Shown here: one piece after another, positions 17,224 to 25,890 of the stretch | Position numbering within the stretch: position 1 is the stretch's first letter | Layout of the letters: each line of letters begins with the position of its first letter | NCBI GenBank assembly: GCA_965217565.1 | Contig: CBDCIS010000003.1 | Coordinates: 620,001-684,000, forward strand | Reading direction: 5' to 3' | Source of the DNA: CBDCIS01 sp965217565 | Lineage (GTDB): Bacteria; Chloroflexota; Dehalococcoidia; Lucifugimonadales; CATOSD01 | DNA length: 64,000 nt | Translations under genes and position numbers: made by a program | The notes under the pieces: model-generated | Seen by the model: only the letters and a program-made list of their open reading frames with translations | Databases searched by the model: none | Told to the model about the DNA's origin: nothing

Positions 17224-17458
17224 TTCCCCCTAGGATTTGGGCGTAGAATTGAACCAATAGAGCGTGTGACTTCAGGGGATTGTAACACTTTCCATTAGGG
17301 GTTTAGCAATCGGCGAATGTTGCCGACTTCCCGGTCTGCTAACTTTCTTCACAATCTTCCGTTATAGTGCATTGGAGCGCGCCATGAGTCGCATCGAGCG
17401 ACCCGGGACAAGAACCTCTGAACGGCTGACTTACTGGCCAACGATTGGATGAGTGCGA

Positions 17459-19561
17459 ATGAGGAAGGTACTGGACGCTTTCAGGAGCCTGACGCGCTGG
17501 CAAGTCGCCTTGATGGTCTTCGTTCTCATCGCGGCGTTTGGCGTCACTCTCGGAGGCTACTACCTGGCGACCGGCTCCGACGAAACGGAGCTCGGTGAAA
17601 ACCAGTTGTTGATACCCGTGCGGCTTGGCGACCTGATAAACGAGGTCTCCATCAGCGGCAGCCTGGTGTATCCGAACAGGGAGACGCTCAGTTTTGGCGC
17701 CGAGGGAGTGGTCGCCGAAATACTGGTAGGTGAGGGTGATACAGTCCAGGAAGGGCAACCCCTCGCAAGGCTCGACGACGAAAGCGTCGCCGCGCTCGAG
17801 CGTGCGGTCGCGCAGGCGAGAATCGACCTGAGAGATGCGGAGGACGCGCTGGAGGAGACGAAAGCACCACCTACCGCTCTGGACGTCGCCAAGGCAGAGG
17901 CGGCGGTGTCGGACGCGAGAATCGCGCTCAGCCAGGCTCAGGATGCGCTCGACGCGCTGATGGGCCCAACGGCGTTCGAGGTGGCCAAGGCGACGGCAGC
18001 CGTGTCCGGCGAACGGCTCGCGCTGGCGAACGCTGAAGAGGCTCTGGCCGAGACCCTGGCAGGAGCGAGTGGCGACGATATTGTGGCTGCGACCTCGAAG
18101 GTGCGTTCTGCAAACGCGAACCTCGATAACGCTGAGATCGACCTCACGCTTACGCGGAGCGATTGGGACGACAAACTGGAGGCCGCACGGGACGCCTCGG
18201 ACGCGGCCTTGGAAGACCTCCGGTCCGTTTACCGGAAGTGGTTTGGCGTCGAATTGAGCAAGGAAGAGCTAAGCCTCGGCCTCGAAGCCCTGCTGCGATC
18301 ATGGGACACAGACTTGGAGTCGCTATTCGACCCGGACTCCGTATCCATTTACGACTACCTCCGGGAACCTCCAGGGACTTCAGGCGGCTACGACAGAACG
18401 CCTTGGAACGAGCATAGCCTACTCGCCTGGTTGAAGCTGTACCCCGGGACCATCGTAACCACGTGCGATTCGCCGCCGCGCGCCGGCACGCGATGCGTCA
18501 AGATGGAGATCGACGATGCCTGGGACGCCTACGTCGCCAAGAAGGACGACCTGGGCTTAGTGGAGACCCAGGCGGACAAGGCCATCGGGGCCGCGAAGGA
18601 GAGCGTCACCAGCTCCCAAGAGAAGCTCGCCGACGCGGAGAAAGCGTTGGCCGAGCTCATGACCGCCGCGGATGAGCTCGAGGTGCAAAACAAGGAAAAG
18701 GAAGTTGACCTCGCCATCGCCGCTCTCGACAAGGCAGAGGAAGACCTGGTCGAGCTCACCGCCGGCCCTGATCCTGTTGAACTGGAATCGGCGAGGATGC
18801 AGATCGTTCTGAAGCGGGCGACGCTGGAGCAAGCGATCGAGGACCGCGAGGCCCTGGAGGAGAAGGCGGACGACCTGGACGTGGCGTTGAGGGAAGCCGA
18901 GATTGTCACGGCGAGAGCCGCGTTGGACCACGCCGTCGAGAAGCTGCACGCCGCCACGCTAAGCGCGCCCTGGAACGGTATCGTAACGTCGCTGGAGGTG
19001 GACGCCGGGCAGGAGGTCAAGGCGGGCGATGCGGTAGTGCGAATTGTCGATCCCAACGTGGTAGAGATGGACGGCATAGTCGATCAGATCGACGTGCTGT
19101 ACGTCCAGAAGGGCGCGACGGCAAGCATCACCATGGACGCGCTGCTCGGGCAGACGCTGACAGGCAAGGTAACCAGCATAGCGACTGAGCCGAACACTCA
19201 GCAGGGCGTGGTGAGCTATCCGTTACGAATCCAGGTGAACGCCACCGAGGGGCTGCAACTGCCCGAAGGCCTGAGCGCGACCGCAAGAGCGGTAATCCGG
19301 GAAGAGAGGGGCGTCCTGCTCGTCCCGCTCCAATCCCTGTACGGAACCTTCGACCAGCCAGCCGTCCGCGTGAAGACGGCAGACGGCAGAATCGAGGAGA
19401 GGCCCATCAAAATTGGGAACAGCGACGACTTCTATGCCGTGGTGGTGGAGGGCCTGAAAGAGGGCGAGATGCTGGTAATGGAGTCTCAGGACTCCATCCC
19501 TCAGCAGTTCGGCTTTGGCAGAGCCGTAAGATCCCAGACCTTTGTAGCGCCCCTTCGTTGA
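17459..19561 (+). CDS. MacA/HlyD-like adaptor with long coiled coil (second set)
   Basis: A 700-residue paralogue of the adaptor at 11.7 kb, with the same plan. An N-terminal helix (about residues 14-37) anchors it. The first lipoyl half contains 'GVVAEILVGEGDTVQEGQPLARLD'. Then come a coiled coil with 'AKAEAAVSDARIALSQAQ..LDALM' repeats, an insert at about 260-350 again containing two Cys (in 'TTCDSPP' and 'TRCVKMEIDDAW'), the returning coiled coil, the second lipoyl half ('APWNGIVTSLEVDAGQEVKAG') and barrel domains. A GTG six bases upstream is an alternative start. It overlaps the ATPase gene by one base and is followed by permease and DUF5666-like genes, giving a complete export operon. 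Confidence 0.87.
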   Translation: MRKVLDAFRSLTRWQVALMVFVLIAAFGVTLGGYYLATGSDETELGENQLLIPVRLGDLINEVSISGSLVYPNRETLSFGAEGVVAEILVGEGDTVQEGQPLARLDDESVAALERAVAQARIDLRDAEDALEETKAPPTALDVAKAEAAVSDARIALSQAQDALDALMGPTAFEVAKATAAVSGERLALANAEEALAETLAGASGDDIVAATSKVRSANANLDNAEIDLTLTRSDWDDKLEAARDASDAALEDLRSVYRKWFGVELSKEELSLGLEALLRSWDTDLESLFDPDSVSIYDYLREPPGTSGGYDRTPWNEHSLLAWLKLYPGTIVTTCDSPPRAGTRCVKMEIDDAWDAYVAKKDDLGLVETQADKAIGAAKESVTSSQEKLADAEKALAELMTAADELEVQNKEKEVDLAIAALDKAEEDLVELTAGPDPVELESARMQIVLKRATLEQAIEDREALEEKADDLDVALREAEIVTARAALDHAVEKLHAATLSAPWNGIVTSLEVDAGQEVKAGDAVVRIVDPNVVEMDGIVDQIDVLYVQKGATASITMDALLGQTLTGKVTSIATEPNTQQGVVSYPLRIQVNATEGLQLPEGLSATARAVIREERGVLLVPLQSLYGTFDQPAVRVKTADGRIEERPIKIGNSDDFYAVVVEGLKEGEMLVMESQDSIPQQFGFGRAVRSQTFVAPLR

Positions 19562-20337
19562 TGAGCAAGCGGGTAAAGAACAACACCACCGGGGGACCAG
19601 CCGTGATCGAACTGCACGACGTATCCAAGATATACAAGATGGGCAACGTGGACGTCACCGCGCTCCAGGGCGTCAGCATCTCCATTGGCCAGGGCGAGAT
19701 GGTGGCCGTCATGGGACCTTCAGGCTCCGGCAAGTCCACCATGATGAACATCATCGGCTGCCTGGACGTCCCAACCTCCGGCAGCTATACGCTGGAGAGC
19801 GAGGACGTGGGGAGCATGAGCGACAACCGCCTGGCAGAGGTGCGAAACCGGAAGATAGGCTTCGTGTTTCAGACATACAATCTGCTGCCCCGGCTGACCG
19901 CCCTCGCCAACGTCGAGCTTCCCCTGCTGTACGGCCATCGGGGCCACCGCAGGCAGCGCGCAATAGAGGCGCTGGGCCGCGTCGGGCTGTCTGACCGCGT
20001 ACACCACCGGCCGACGGAGCTTTCGGGGGGGCAGCAGCAGCGCGTGGGCATAGCGAGGGCGCTCGTGAAGAGTCCCACCATTCTCATGGCAGACGAACCA
20101 ACCGGCAACCTGGACAGCCGCTCCAGCCAGGAGATCATAGATATTCTCCACCGGCTCAATCAGGAGGAGGGCATTACAGTTGTGGTGGTTACCCACGAGC
20201 GCGACATTGCCGCCAGTACGCAAAGGGTGGTCTCGATGCTGGACGGGCGAATCGTCAGCGACGAACCGCGAGGCAGCGTCAAATCCCATCCGGAAGTAGA
20301 GCCAGACGACGCCCCTTCCCCTGAGGGGGATAGTTAG
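19561..20337 (+). CDS. MacB-type ABC transporter ATP-binding protein
   Basis: A 258-residue ATPase of the LolD/MacB type that powers the permease in the same operon. All motifs are present: Walker A 'GPSGSGKST', Q-loop 'FVFQTYNLLPRLTALANVELPL', signature 'LSGGQQQRVGIARAL', Walker B 'ILMADEPTGNLD' and H-loop 'VVVTHE'. The start is chosen as ATG at 19561, overlapping the adaptor's TGA by one base (TGATG), with TTG three bases earlier as the alternative. It is the only ATPase gene for two adaptor-permease pairs in the window, so it may energise both. It is longer at the C-terminus than LolD (about 25 extra acidic/Pro residues). Confidence 0.95.
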   Translation: MSKRVKNNTTGGPAVIELHDVSKIYKMGNVDVTALQGVSISIGQGEMVAVMGPSGSGKSTMMNIIGCLDVPTSGSYTLESEDVGSMSDNRLAEVRNRKIGFVFQTYNLLPRLTALANVELPLLYGHRGHRRQRAIEALGRVGLSDRVHHRPTELSGGQQQRVGIARALVKSPTILMADEPTGNLDSRSSQEIIDILHRLNQEEGITVVVVTHERDIAASTQRVVSMLDGRIVSDEPRGSVKSHPEVEPDDAPSPEGDS

Positions 20338-20352
20338 GATGGGGCCCTCGCC

Positions 20353-21597
20353 GTGAGACTCTTCGACGTCCTGAGAACTGCCCTCGCCTCCCTGGGGGCG
20401 AACAAGTTGAGGGCCGGGCTTACGCTGCTGGGCATCGTAATCGGGGTAACCGCGGTCATCTCGCTGATGTCGTTGGGCCGGGGCGCGCAGGAATCGATCA
20501 CGTCGAGGATCGAGGCGCTGGGCACGAACCTGCTGTTCGTCCGCCCGGGAGAGTCCAGCTCCGACGGCTTCTTTGGCGGCCTCGGCAGCGCATCTACGCT
20601 CACCCTCCAGGACGCCTACGCGCTGATAGACCCGGAAATCGCGCCGTCGGTGGAGGCCGTCGCCCCTGAAATTCGCACCGGTGCCCAGGTGGTCGCCATG
20701 GGAAAGAACACCTTCACCCAGGTTGTTGGCGTAACGCCTGAGTACGAGCTCGTTCGCAATACGCCCGTAGAGACCGGCCAGTTCATTTCCGAAGCGCACG
20801 TCAGAAACCGCTCCCAGGTGGTTGTGTTGGGCGCGCCGGTCGCGGAGGCGCTCTATGGCTTTCGCGGCCCCGTCGGTCAGCCCATTCGCATAAACGGGCG
20901 GGAGTACACGGTAATCGGCGTGCTCCCGAGCCAGGGAGGAAGCGTATTCGGCATCTTTGGCAACGAGGCGCTGGTTCCCATAACGACGGCGTACTACCGC
21001 CTGGACTCGCAGCGCACAACCCAGGGCGGCGTGGTCGTCAACTCGATAAACGTAAGGGCGAAATCGGATAGCGCCTCCCAACAGACGATCAACGAGATTA
21101 CGGCGGCGCTGAGGCTTCGGCACCGGCTGACTGGCGCGAACGACTTCAGCGTAACCAGCCAGGAAGAGACTATCGAGACGCTGGAAGAGACGACCAACAC
21201 CTTCGTCCTGTTCCTGGGAGCGATAGCTAGCATCTCGCTGCTCGTTGGCGGAATTGGCATTATGAACATCATGCTAGTCTCGGTTACCGAGCGGACTCGT
21301 GAGATAGGCGTTCGCAAGGCGATGGGGGCCAAGCGCAGAGACATCATGCTCCAGTTCCTGTCCGAGGCCACCCTGCTCAGCCTGGGCGGAGGAGCCGTCG
21401 GCGTCGCAATGGGCCTTGTGCTCTCGCACCTTCTGGACGGCCGCGATCTGCTGGGCCAGACCTTCCAGACGGCGTTCAGCGGGGACATCGCGGTCTTGGC
21501 GATAGTCGTATCGGCGGCCATTGGCATCTTCTTCGGCATATATCCCGCCATGCGCGCCGCCAGCCTGCATCCCATCGACGCGCTGCGCCACGAGTAG
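20353..21597 (+). CDS. MacB-like ABC transporter permease (second set)
   Basis: A 414-residue permease, paralogous to the one at 13997. It has helix 1 at about residues 20-42 ('LTLLGIVIGVTAVISLMSLG'), an extracytoplasmic core with 'GVTPEYELVRNTPVETGQFI', then three helices including 'SLLVGGIGIMNIMLVSVTER' and the end 'IYPAMRAASLHPIDALRHE'. The start is GTG at 20353, 15 bp after the ATPase stop. Together with the adaptor and ATPase it forms a tripartite exporter of peptides, lipids or antibiotics. As no outer-membrane TolC gene is seen and most Chloroflexota lack a typical outer membrane, a YknWXYZ-like role in a single-membrane cell is plausible (inference). Confidence 0.92.
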   Translation: MRLFDVLRTALASLGANKLRAGLTLLGIVIGVTAVISLMSLGRGAQESITSRIEALGTNLLFVRPGESSSDGFFGGLGSASTLTLQDAYALIDPEIAPSVEAVAPEIRTGAQVVAMGKNTFTQVVGVTPEYELVRNTPVETGQFISEAHVRNRSQVVVLGAPVAEALYGFRGPVGQPIRINGREYTVIGVLPSQGGSVFGIFGNEALVPITTAYYRLDSQRTTQGGVVVNSINVRAKSDSASQQTINEITAALRLRHRLTGANDFSVTSQEETIETLEETTNTFVLFLGAIASISLLVGGIGIMNIMLVSVTERTREIGVRKAMGAKRRDIMLQFLSEATLLSLGGGAVGVAMGLVLSHLLDGRDLLGQTFQTAFSGDIAVLAIVVSAAIGIFFGIYPAMRAASLHPIDALRHE

Positions 21598-21612
21598 GCC
21601 GTGGCGCAGCGC
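21580..21612 (+). terminator. Hairpin spanning the permease stop codon
   Basis: A perfect 13-bp inverted repeat (GCGCTGCGCCACG / CGTGGCGCAGCGC) with a 7-nt loop that contains the permease TAG. A short T run (CTTTT) follows 8 bp later. It may be an intrinsic terminator or an mRNA-protecting hairpin that lowers expression of the DUF5666-like gene relative to the exporter. Confidence 0.55.
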
Positions 21613-21696
21613 CCTGCCCGCTTTTGCATAGCAAGGCTCCAACCTTCCCTCAATAACGGGGAAGGGACTTCCGAGAAAGTTACCTAGGAGAGAGCC

Positions 21697-22689
21697 ATGA
21701 GTGGAAAGAGCTTTACCCTGGCGCTCATTGGAGTCGCGGCGGTTGGCGTCGCTATAGCGGTGGGGTTCATCGCCGCCACGAACCTGGGCGAGGGAGACGT
21801 GCCGGACGCTCTGGCAACGCAGATGGCGCCGGCGTCATCCGGCGTTGGTGCGCAGGCGCAGGCCGCTGTGTCGTCGGCGTCCCAAGCCGCGACGGACGCG
21901 GAAGGCCAGCTCACCGCGGGAGGCGTGCAGACCCTTGCCGGTACGCTGAAAGAGGTGGAGGGCAACAGGTTGACCATCGAAACGCAGGACGGCGCCGTTA
22001 CCGCAATCGTCGAAGAAGGCGCGGCGTTGAACCTGTTTCTGAAGGTTGCCCCGGAGGACCTCGAGGAGGGCGCTACGCTGACGATCATCGGCGAACGAGG
22101 CGAGGACGGCATCACGCAGGCCAGCTCGATACTGGTTGGCGTGGGCGGCTCCGGGATTGGCGGCTCGCCAGGTGGCGTGGGCCTTCCGAGCGGCGCGAGG
22201 GGGCGGGTCGCCGTCCAGGCGCTCACGGAAGGCCAGGTAAGCCCGCAGGAACTGGCGGAGCTCCGACGACAGCTTGGGAGCGCAGCTGCCTCAGGAGACG
22301 CCGGCCAGTTGCCGCCGGAGGTTGTCCAGCGGATGCAGGGATTACTCGATCAGCCCGGCGGCTTGGGCCTGGCGCCGCGCGGCGGCCTGACGGGCACGAT
22401 ACAGGGGATTAGCGACAACATCATCACCATAGAAACGCCGAGAGGCGCACTGAAGGTGAGCTTCGGAGAGGACACCGACTTTCGGGAGATGAAGCCCGAT
22501 GGGCTGTTGTCGGACATCCCGATTGACTCCGAGGTGAGGCTTATCGGCCAGGTGGCCGATGACGGCGTGTTCCATGCGGCGGGCGTGTTCATGGTCCCCG
22601 GAAACGGCGGTTTTGGTGTCAACGTCTTTGGCGGACAGGGCCGGCCCGGCGGATTCCAGCCGCCCCAGCCAGGCTCGATCTCGCCATAA
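21697..22689 (+). CDS. Secreted protein with two DUF5666-like beta domains
   Basis: A 330-residue exported protein. The N-terminal helix (about residues 6-26, 'LALIGVAAVGVAIAVGFIAA') is a signal anchor. Two similar beta-rich units follow: 'LAGTLKEVEGNRLTIETQDGAV' to 'SSILVG' (about 90-150) and 'LTGTIQGISDNIITIETPRG' to 'GVFMVPG' (about 228-305). This is the pattern of DUF5666 domains, which are secreted and of unknown function. Between them is a Gly-rich linker and a helical 'SPQELAELRRQL' segment. The position just after the exporter, on the same strand, suggests an accessory or cargo protein. Ribosome-binding site AGGAGAG precedes ATG. Confidence 0.7.
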   Translation: MSGKSFTLALIGVAAVGVAIAVGFIAATNLGEGDVPDALATQMAPASSGVGAQAQAAVSSASQAATDAEGQLTAGGVQTLAGTLKEVEGNRLTIETQDGAVTAIVEEGAALNLFLKVAPEDLEEGATLTIIGERGEDGITQASSILVGVGGSGIGGSPGGVGLPSGARGRVAVQALTEGQVSPQELAELRRQLGSAAASGDAGQLPPEVVQRMQGLLDQPGGLGLAPRGGLTGTIQGISDNIITIETPRGALKVSFGEDTDFREMKPDGLLSDIPIDSEVRLIGQVADDGVFHAAGVFMVPGNGGFGVNVFGGQGRPGGFQPPQPGSISP

Positions 22690-22693
22690 GGGT

Positions 22694-22722
22694 TTGACAC
22701 ACCAGCCGGCATGTGCGACAAT
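22694..22722 (+). promoter_or_regulatory. Sigma70-type promoter before the regulator/oxidoreductase operon
   Basis: TTGACA (22694-22699), 17-bp spacer, GACAAT (22717-22722). It immediately follows the DUF5666-like gene and would start RNA near 22729, which is downstream of the first possible start codon of the regulator (22713); see the regulator entry. Confidence 0.6.
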
Positions 22723-23498
22723 GCGCCGAAATTGGTCTGGCCACCAGACGTCAGGCCGCATTTGGGGGCGCGAAACTGCTAAAGGCCGTCAAGAAGACTC
22801 GCATTCCGGACGAAATCGTAAGCCAGATATTCCAACTGGTACAGGATGGTGCGCTCAAGCCCGGCGACAGGCTTCCCGCCGAGCGGGAACTCGCGCAGCA
22901 GTTCAACGTCAGCCGCGCCTCGGTTCGGGAGGCTATGCGGCTGCTGGACATGCGGCGGCTCGTGGTCATACGGCCCGGCGCGGGCACATTCATCACCGAG
23001 GACACTTCCGAGTCCATCCTGCAGGCGTTCTCCTCCCTGCTCGACGGTGACGGCGAGGAGGACACGGCAGGGGACGTGTTCGAGATGCGGCTGCTCCTGG
23101 AACCCCGCATAGCGTCACTCTCCGCTCAGAGGGCAACCGACCTGGACGTGAGTCTAATGAAGGAGATACTCGACGCCCAGGACGCGGAGATTGCCGCTGG
23201 TGGAACCGGCGTGGAGTTCGACACCGAGTTTCACTTCGCCATCGCCAGGGCGACCAAGAACTCGGCGTTGGTCGCGGCGACCCAGGCGATTTCAGATATA
23301 CTGACCAGGAGCAGGGAGCTCGCCATCCTGTCACGCGAACGCTCGCTGATTTCGCTCCAGTCGCACCGTCAGATTCTATCGGCGATTGAGATGCGTCAGC
23401 ACGAAGAGGCGGAAGAGGCGATGCGCGAGCACATCACCAAAATTGACCGAGAGGCGAACAACCTGGAAGGAGGTGACCATGGCGGTAACTGCCGTTGA
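22713..23498 (+). CDS. GntR/FadR-family transcriptional regulator (FCD domain)
   Basis: A DNA-binding regulator of up to 261 aa. The N-terminal winged helix (about residues 30-95) has the GntR pattern 'IVSQIFQLVQDGALKPGDRLPAERELAQQFNVSRASVREAMRLL' followed by 'RPGAGTFI'. The C-terminal FCD helical domain (about 115-250) contains 'E.R..LEP..A', 'D..FH..IA.AT.N' and 'H..I..AIE', with His and Asp residues that usually bind a metal and an organic-acid ligand. It overlaps the oxidoreductase gamma-delta gene by 20 bp, so it probably controls that operon in response to its substrate. The annotated GTG start lies inside the promoter; no ATG/GTG/TTG follows before the HTH, so the real start is uncertain (possibly CTG near 22770). 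Confidence 0.87.
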   Translation: MRQCAEIGLATRRQAAFGGAKLLKAVKKTRIPDEIVSQIFQLVQDGALKPGDRLPAERELAQQFNVSRASVREAMRLLDMRRLVVIRPGAGTFITEDTSESILQAFSSLLDGDGEEDTAGDVFEMRLLLEPRIASLSAQRATDLDVSLMKEILDAQDAEIAAGGTGVEFDTEFHFAIARATKNSALVAATQAISDILTRSRELAILSRERSLISLQSHRQILSAIEMRQHEEAEEAMREHITKIDREANNLEGGDHGGNCR

Positions 23499-24633
23499 AG
23501 TAGTTTACAGAGGAATCTTTCAAAAGTCGTTGTCCAGAAACATTTGCCGCACCATTGTGCTCGCGGCTAGGAAGGAAGGAAAGATCGGTACCGCGTTCGG
23601 GCGCTACGGCGACTCCCCGGAGCGCAACGGCATCCCCGCGAAGTACTTCGCGGTCGTCGCGGATGACGCGCTGGAGCTGGAAGAGAACCTCGCCAAGTAC
23701 GAGCCCAAAGAGGTGGACGTTACCATCGTCGTCGATGACACGCTCTGCAAGGGTGTGGAGTCGTGGGCGTGGTACGGATTGCAGCCAATCAACGAGCTGA
23801 CCGTCAGCGGCGGAACCGTGCTCGTTACGTCCATCCAGTCGGCGGACGAACTGCTCCAGGACATGCACGTCAAGGACGTGCCGTACAACCTGTCCATCGT
23901 CAAGGGTGCGAAGAGCTTCTCCGGCCTGTGGGTCTATAAGGACGACCACACGGACGTTCGCATCCTCGGCGCGCTCGCGAGGGTGTGCCCCAAGCTCGTC
24001 GGCCTGGGCGCCTACGCCGATACTATCAGAGAGCAGTCGGACGACGTGAAGGCCGGTTCGGCAGAACGCTCCTACGAGCGAGTTTCGACTCATCCCGTCG
24101 AGCCGGGCCAGGGCAATCAGGAGACTCCTTTCAGCTTCGACATGCCCGGCTGGACCAAGATGGATGAGGCGCTGGTCATTCCCGCGATCGAGGCGGGCGG
24201 CGGCTTCAGGGGCGGCGAGGACGGCTTCCAGGCAGTTCGCAACGAGTACTTCAAGAAGTGGTCCACCCGAACGATGCGGCCGGTCATCAACTTCGAGACG
24301 TGCACCAAGTGCACGCTGTGCTGGCTGCAGTGCCCCGACTCCTGCTTCGACGTGACGCCCGAGGGCCTCTACGACTCCGACATGGAATCGTGCTGCGGCT
24401 GCGGCGTTTGTGAAGAGGTATGCCCGGTGGCCGACTGCATTACGATGGTCAACGAGGAGGCTTTCAGCGACAACTCCAGCCAGCACGACCATTGGAAGCG
24501 CGACCGGGACGACTACATGAAGTGGCTCGAGGAGAAGATAGCCGTGTCGAAGGTCGAGAAGGGCGACACGGGACGCTCTCACGGTCTGTACCAGTGGGAC
24601 GGCTACGAAGCTGAATCGCCGCTACGGGGGTAA
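23479..24633 (+). CDS. 2-oxoacid:ferredoxin oxidoreductase, fused gamma-delta subunit (oxalate-oxidoreductase-like)
   Basis: A 384-residue subunit joining two parts. Residues about 1-190 are the gamma domain ('GIFQKSLSRNICRTIVLAARKEGK..' and the CoA-domain-type fold of pyruvate synthase gamma). Residues about 265-330 are the delta ferredoxin domain with two 4Fe-4S motifs: Cys 275, 278, 281, 285 and Cys 305/306, 308, 311, 315 with the usual Pro after the last Cys. The start is fixed by a very strong GGAAGGAGGTGA ending 3 bases before ATG at 23479, inside the regulator gene. It relays electrons from the TPP site to ferredoxin. A gamma-delta fusion, order gamma-delta/alpha/beta, is what I recall for Moorella oxalate oxidoreductase. 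Confidence 0.85.
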   Translation: MAVTAVEVVYRGIFQKSLSRNICRTIVLAARKEGKIGTAFGRYGDSPERNGIPAKYFAVVADDALELEENLAKYEPKEVDVTIVVDDTLCKGVESWAWYGLQPINELTVSGGTVLVTSIQSADELLQDMHVKDVPYNLSIVKGAKSFSGLWVYKDDHTDVRILGALARVCPKLVGLGAYADTIREQSDDVKAGSAERSYERVSTHPVEPGQGNQETPFSFDMPGWTKMDEALVIPAIEAGGGFRGGEDGFQAVRNEYFKKWSTRTMRPVINFETCTKCTLCWLQCPDSCFDVTPEGLYDSDMESCCGCGVCEEVCPVADCITMVNEEAFSDNSSQHDHWKRDRDDYMKWLEEKIAVSKVEKGDTGRSHGLYQWDGYEAESPLRG

Positions 24634-24636
24634 GTG

Positions 24637-25854
24637 ATGACGACTGAAACACAACCTGCGCTCGAACGAGAGGAGCTGATAAGCGGCTCCGAGGCCATCG
24701 CCATAGCGTGCGCTCTCGCCGACGTAGACGTCATAACGGCCTACCCTATTCGTCCATACGACACTGTGATGCAGTTCGTTTCCAGGCTGATTGCCAACGG
24801 CGAACTGAAATGCGAGTACATAGTCGCCGAGAGCGAACACTCGCAATTCGAGATTGTCAAGCACGCCTCGGCGGTTGGAGCCAGAGTCTTCTCAGGCTCT
24901 AGCGGCGTGGGCTGGTTCTACGCATTCGAGGCGCTCGCCGTTACCTGCGGCCTCCGACTGCCCATGGTGGCAATGGTCGGCAATCGCGCCCTCGACGACC
25001 CCGGCGCCTTCGGCTGCGAGCACAACGACGCGCTCGCCGTGCGTGACCTCGGCTGGCTGCTCCGCTGGGTCGATACGGGGCAGGAGGCCATGGACGCGGC
25101 CTTCATGGCCTGGCGCGTGGCCGAAGACCCGCGCGTCTATCTCCCCTGCGCCATCAGCACGGACGGCGCGTTCCTGACGCACTCGCAGCAGATAGTGAAA
25201 GTGCCGGACAAGAACCTCGTGGACCAGTACCTGCCTCCCTACGACAGGGGCAAGTTCCTGCTTCACCCGGACAACCCCATCACCATCGCCCCGCAGGTCA
25301 ACGAAGACTGGCTGCTGGAAATCCGACGCCAGACCGACGACGCCATGCGCCGCGCAAAGGGCGTCATCACGGAGGCGCACGACGACCTCAAGCGCATATT
25401 CGGGCGCGGCGGCGACGACCCGTTCATCGAAGAGTATATGACCGACGACGCCGACGTAGTCCTGGTCGGCATGGGAACGCTCGCTTTGCCGCTCCGTGTT
25501 ACGGTCCGGAGGCTGCGAGAGCAGGGCCGCAAGGTGGGCTTCGTTCGCGTAAAGTGGTTCCGCCCGTTCCCGGACGAGGAACTCCGAACCACGCTGTCCA
25601 AGTTCAAGGCGGTGGGCGTAATCGACAGGGACTACTCCCTGGGCGCGCCATACAATGGCGGGGTGCTGTATAATGAGATACGTTCCGCCCTATACGATGC
25701 GGAGAGGCGCGTGCCCATAATGGGGTTCATCGCGGGACTCGGCGGAAGGGAGATTACGGTTCCAGCTACCACTGAGATGTTCGACGCGGTTCAGAAGGTA
25801 GCCGATACCGGCCAGATTGATGAGCCGCTTCGCTGGATCGGCGTCAGGGAATAG
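24637..25854 (+). CDS. 2-oxoacid:ferredoxin oxidoreductase alpha subunit, candidate oxalate oxidoreductase
   Basis: A 405-residue alpha subunit holding the pyrimidine-binding domain and transketolase C-terminal-like domain. The substrate loop reads 'AYPIRPY' (Arg39), where pyruvate synthases have 'YPITPS'. Further on comes 'NRALDDPGAF', with Arg117, Asp120 and Phe125. In the Moorella oxalate oxidoreductase, as I recall it, Arg31, Arg109, Asp112 and Phe117 of the alpha subunit surround oxalate; the spacings 78, 3 and 5 are identical here, with a constant offset of 8. Glu67 fits the cofactor Glu. The reaction would be oxalate to 2 CO2 plus reduced ferredoxin; another dicarboxylate-like 2-oxoacid is possible. 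Start ATG at 24637 (GTG three bases before), 3 bp after the gamma-delta stop. Confidence 0.85.
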   Translation: MTTETQPALEREELISGSEAIAIACALADVDVITAYPIRPYDTVMQFVSRLIANGELKCEYIVAESEHSQFEIVKHASAVGARVFSGSSGVGWFYAFEALAVTCGLRLPMVAMVGNRALDDPGAFGCEHNDALAVRDLGWLLRWVDTGQEAMDAAFMAWRVAEDPRVYLPCAISTDGAFLTHSQQIVKVPDKNLVDQYLPPYDRGKFLLHPDNPITIAPQVNEDWLLEIRRQTDDAMRRAKGVITEAHDDLKRIFGRGGDDPFIEEYMTDDADVVLVGMGTLALPLRVTVRRLREQGRKVGFVRVKWFRPFPDEELRTTLSKFKAVGVIDRDYSLGAPYNGGVLYNEIRSALYDAERRVPIMGFIAGLGGREITVPATTEMFDAVQKVADTGQIDEPLRWIGVRE

Positions 25855-25890
25855 CCGTTTTCGGCCAGTCTGACTAAGGAGCAACATAGA

